Of a DNA stretch of 64,000 nucleotides, positions 63,390 to 64,000 are shown one piece after another; the stretch's first letter is position 1; every line of letters begins with the position of its first letter. Below the pieces are notes generated by a model, which saw nothing but the letters and a program-made list of their open reading frames with translations, was not told where the DNA came from and made no database searches. The position numbers and the translations under genes were made by a program. The DNA is from Notolepis coatsorum (taxonomy: Eukaryota > Chordata > Actinopteri > Aulopiformes > Paralepididae), in assembly GCA_963971535.1 (NCBI GenBank), contig OZ020599.1:93259765-93323764 (forward strand), given 5' to 3'.

Positions 63390-64000
63390 TCAAGCAACAG
63401 ACTCGGGTGTCTTCGCGAGATATTCCTTCGCTTTAGCCAACGACCAAAACAAACGCTGACCACCGACCTTCTCCAACACAGATAGTTTCGCGGGAGCGAA
63501 TAACGTGGGCCTCAGGCCTAGTCTCCATAGCTTAGTCAGGACCACCTTGTACTCGGCTCTCTGAGCTTGAACCTCCGGTGTAAAGTCCTCGAAAATGGCC
63601 ACTTTGTGATCGCCAAACCTCAGAGTACCCCTTCTGGTACGAGCCGACCGCATGATGATTTCTCTCTGTTGGAGTCTGTTCAGCTTGACTATGATGGGCC
63701 TCGGTTCTTTGTTCACGCCGGGAGAAAACCTGCCCGCTCTATAGGCCGACTCACAGATAGGAGGCGAGGGGAGGACGTCCGTCCCTAGTATCTTCTGCAG
63801 CAGTTCGGGCATGGTCTCAGAGAGACGGCCTTCACCGCTGGTCTCCGGTACTCCAACAATCCTGACGTTGTGGCGTCTATCCCGGGACTGCATCTCCTCC
63901 ATCGCCGACTGTAGTTTGTTGACTTCAGCCTGCCTAGCCAGCAGGGCGGATTCAAGACCCGCCATCTTCTCACATTGTGATGATACCTCCGTCGTTAGCA
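63390..64000 (-). CDS. L1/Tx1-type LINE ORF1 (RNA-binding protein), runs off the window
   Basis: The - strand frame stops at 63390 and stays open to the window edge. It has a heptad-like N-terminal part (LESALLARQAEVNKLQSAME), the L1 ORF1 RRM signature RRHNVRIVGVPE, then YRAGRFSPGVNKEPRPIIVK and FEDFTPEVQAQRAEYKVVLT of the C-terminal domain. This is the Transposase_22-type nucleic-acid chaperone that coats LINE RNA. The true start is beyond 64000; the internal Met at 63963-63965 is probably not the start because the upstream codons are open. Confidence 0.88.
   Translation of the reverse strand, partial: LTTEVSSQCEKMAGLESALLARQAEVNKLQSAMEEMQSRDRRHNVRIVGVPETSGEGRLSETMPELLQKILGTDVLPSPPICESAYRAGRFSPGVNKEPRPIIVKLNRLQQREIIMRSARTRRGTLRFGDHKVAIFEDFTPEVQAQRAEYKVVLTKLWRLGLRPTLFAPAKLSVLEKVGGQRLFWSLAKAKEYLAKTPESVA

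Overview
The window comes from a vertebrate nuclear genome, almost certainly a ray-finned fish. Two spliced, strongly conserved animal genes lie on the + strand, their introns have GT/AG borders, and the rest is a dense mix of fish-type mobile elements: tRNA-headed SINEs, hAT and piggyBac-like MITEs, foldback elements, two BEL/Pao LTR retrotransposons, a large non-coding LTR element, CR1/L2-type LINE pieces and an L1/Tx1-type LINE. There is no bacterial content; CRISPR-like arrays are minisatellites.

Host genes. chmp4b (ESCRT-III subunit) contributes four coding exons at 10336-10513, 11660-11774, 13736-13856 and 28405-28472; its first exon must lie upstream of the window. eif2s2 (eIF2 beta) starts at 35061 and contributes exons at 35061-35075, 36679-36862, 37454-37557, 38397-38526 and 56001-56101; the remaining exons (the folded C-terminal domain) lie beyond 64000. 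All exon phases join cleanly. Both genes look normal in their visible coding sequence. Their introns are greatly swollen by mobile DNA (14.5 kb for the last chmp4b intron, 17.5 kb for eif2s2 intron 4).

Layout. 1-10335: SINEs, minisatellites, an hAT element with a dead transposase, hairpin elements and a 423-bp foldback element. 10336-30310: chmp4b. Its exon 4 is preceded by a piggyBac-like MITE and followed by a minisatellite that looks copied from the exon edge. That minisatellite was split by a degenerate BEL/Pao element (14099-21747). Further downstream are an hAT element holding two other MITEs (23521-25206), a 1155-bp foldback element and SINEs. 30310-34840: intergenic, with broken LINE copies. 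34840 to the end: eif2s2. Intron 4 carries a three-layer nest: an hAT MITE (38732-54449) holds a BEL/Pao element (39035-54367), whose left LTR holds a 6.4-kb LTR element with no coding capacity (39837-46273). The last intron holds an apparently intact L1/Tx1-type LINE on the - strand (56713 to beyond 64000).

The most unusual item is the 6.4-kb non-coding LTR element. Its two 2669-bp LTRs look identical. A TATA box lies 26-33 bases upstream of a 10-base stretch that is exactly complementary to the primer-binding position just after the LTR. This is the arrangement expected for self-primed reverse transcription, and it would give an R region of about 2.4 kb. Next in interest are arrays of splice-site-like repeats beside real exons (chmp4b exon 4 donor, eif2s2 exon 5 acceptor) and a pair of inverted MITEs that flank chmp4b exon 4.
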